DNA of 6,186 nucleotides. It comes from Nitrospirota bacterium (lineage in GTDB: Bacteria > Nitrospirota > Nitrospiria > Nitrospirales > Nitrospiraceae). The notes under the pieces were generated by a model. That model did no database searches. It was not told the DNA's origin and saw nothing but the letters and a program-made list of their open reading frames with translations. Location: assembly GCA_020028195.1 (NCBI GenBank), contig JAHWYE010000107.1, positions 1-6,186 of the forward strand, written 5' to 3'. Shown here one piece after another: positions 5,931-6,186 of this stretch; within the stretch, counting starts at the first letter, position 1; the number at the start of each line of letters is the position of its first letter. Made by a program: the position numbers and the translations under genes.

Positions 5931-6186
5931 ATGGCCTCCTGCCTCTTCATCATTGACATCAGTCCGGCTGTACGACGGCTGGTGGAGCAAGCGTCAAGCG
6001 CAGAAGGATACGAGGTGACTGCGTTCGATGACGGTCCCTCTGCCCTTCACGCGGCGAAGCGCCTGCGGCCCGAGCTGATCATCGCTGATTATCATCTCGA
6101 GGGCATCAAGTTCACCAACTTTTGTGAAGAACTAGACACGCTGGAAAGTGCGCCGCATATCTCCATTCTTTCACTGATCAACCTTG
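5931..6186 (+). CDS. response regulator receiver domain protein (partial, N-terminus only)
   Basis: 85 codons are visible before the right edge. The fold of a CheY-like receiver can be followed: strand 1 CLFIID (4-9), helix 1 from PAVRRLVEQA, strand 2 EVTAF, then ALHAAKRLRP and strand 3 ELIIADYHLEG with Asp53 as the phosphorylated residue. ISILSL (77-82) is strand 4, with Ser81 as the Thr/Ser switch. The acidic pair at the end of strand 1 is normally Asp-Asp or Glu-Asp; here it is Asp9-Ile10, so one Mg2+ ligand is missing. The conserved Lys and any output domain lie outside the window, so its output is unknown. GGTGA 5 bases before the ATG supports the start, and a strong promoter lies upstream. 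It is divergent from the DUF1284 operon. Confidence 0.85.
   Translation, partial: MASCLFIIDISPAVRRLVEQASSAEGYEVTAFDDGPSALHAAKRLRPELIIADYHLEGIKFTNFCEELDTLESAPHISILSLINL

Overview
The window is GC-rich, densely coding bacterial chromosome with short intergenic gaps, four-base gene overlaps and sigma-70-like promoter hexamers. Gene content and style would fit a Nitrospira-like (Nitrospirota) bacterium or a similar environmental bacterium. That placement is an inference from general resemblance; no rRNA, marker gene or database match supports it. I see no mobile element, CRISPR array, tRNA or rRNA.

Layout. (1) Positions 1-642, minus strand: the N-terminal 214 codons of a DUF2779-type, PD-(D/E)XK nuclease-fold protein that runs off the left edge. 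(2) 745-2070, plus: a complete MATE-family multidrug/Na+ antiporter, divergent from gene 1. (3) 2097-3440, minus: a PanE/ApbA-type ketopantoate reductase of about 447 residues. Its extra C-terminal part of about 135 residues resembles the sulfite-oxidase-type molybdopterin-binding fold; this unusual fusion is the best discovery candidate here. (4) 3537-4265, plus: a Sir2/CobB-like NAD-dependent protein deacylase with the Tyr-x-x-Arg pair of class III enzymes. (5) A minus-strand operon read from about 5742 down to 4278: a DUF1284 cysteine-rich protein, a HAD-family hydrolase and a 72-residue protein, joined by two four-base stop/start overlaps. The last protein resembles the N-terminal core-binding domain of tyrosine recombinases. 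(6) 5931-6186, plus: the first 85 codons of a response-regulator receiver domain that runs off the right edge.

Organisation. Three divergent intergenic regions (643-744, 3441-3536, 5743-5930) hold recognisable promoter elements. The last contains two well-formed back-to-back promoters with 17-base spacers. The convergent gene ends (2071-2096 and 4266-4277) are very tight and show no clear hairpin terminators. Apart from the translationally coupled DUF1284-HAD-small ORF operon, the genes appear to be independent units: export (MATE), pantothenate/CoA synthesis (PanE) and NAD-dependent deacylation (Sir2). PanE and Sir2 both touch CoA/acyl metabolism and share a divergent promoter region, but a functional link is only speculation.
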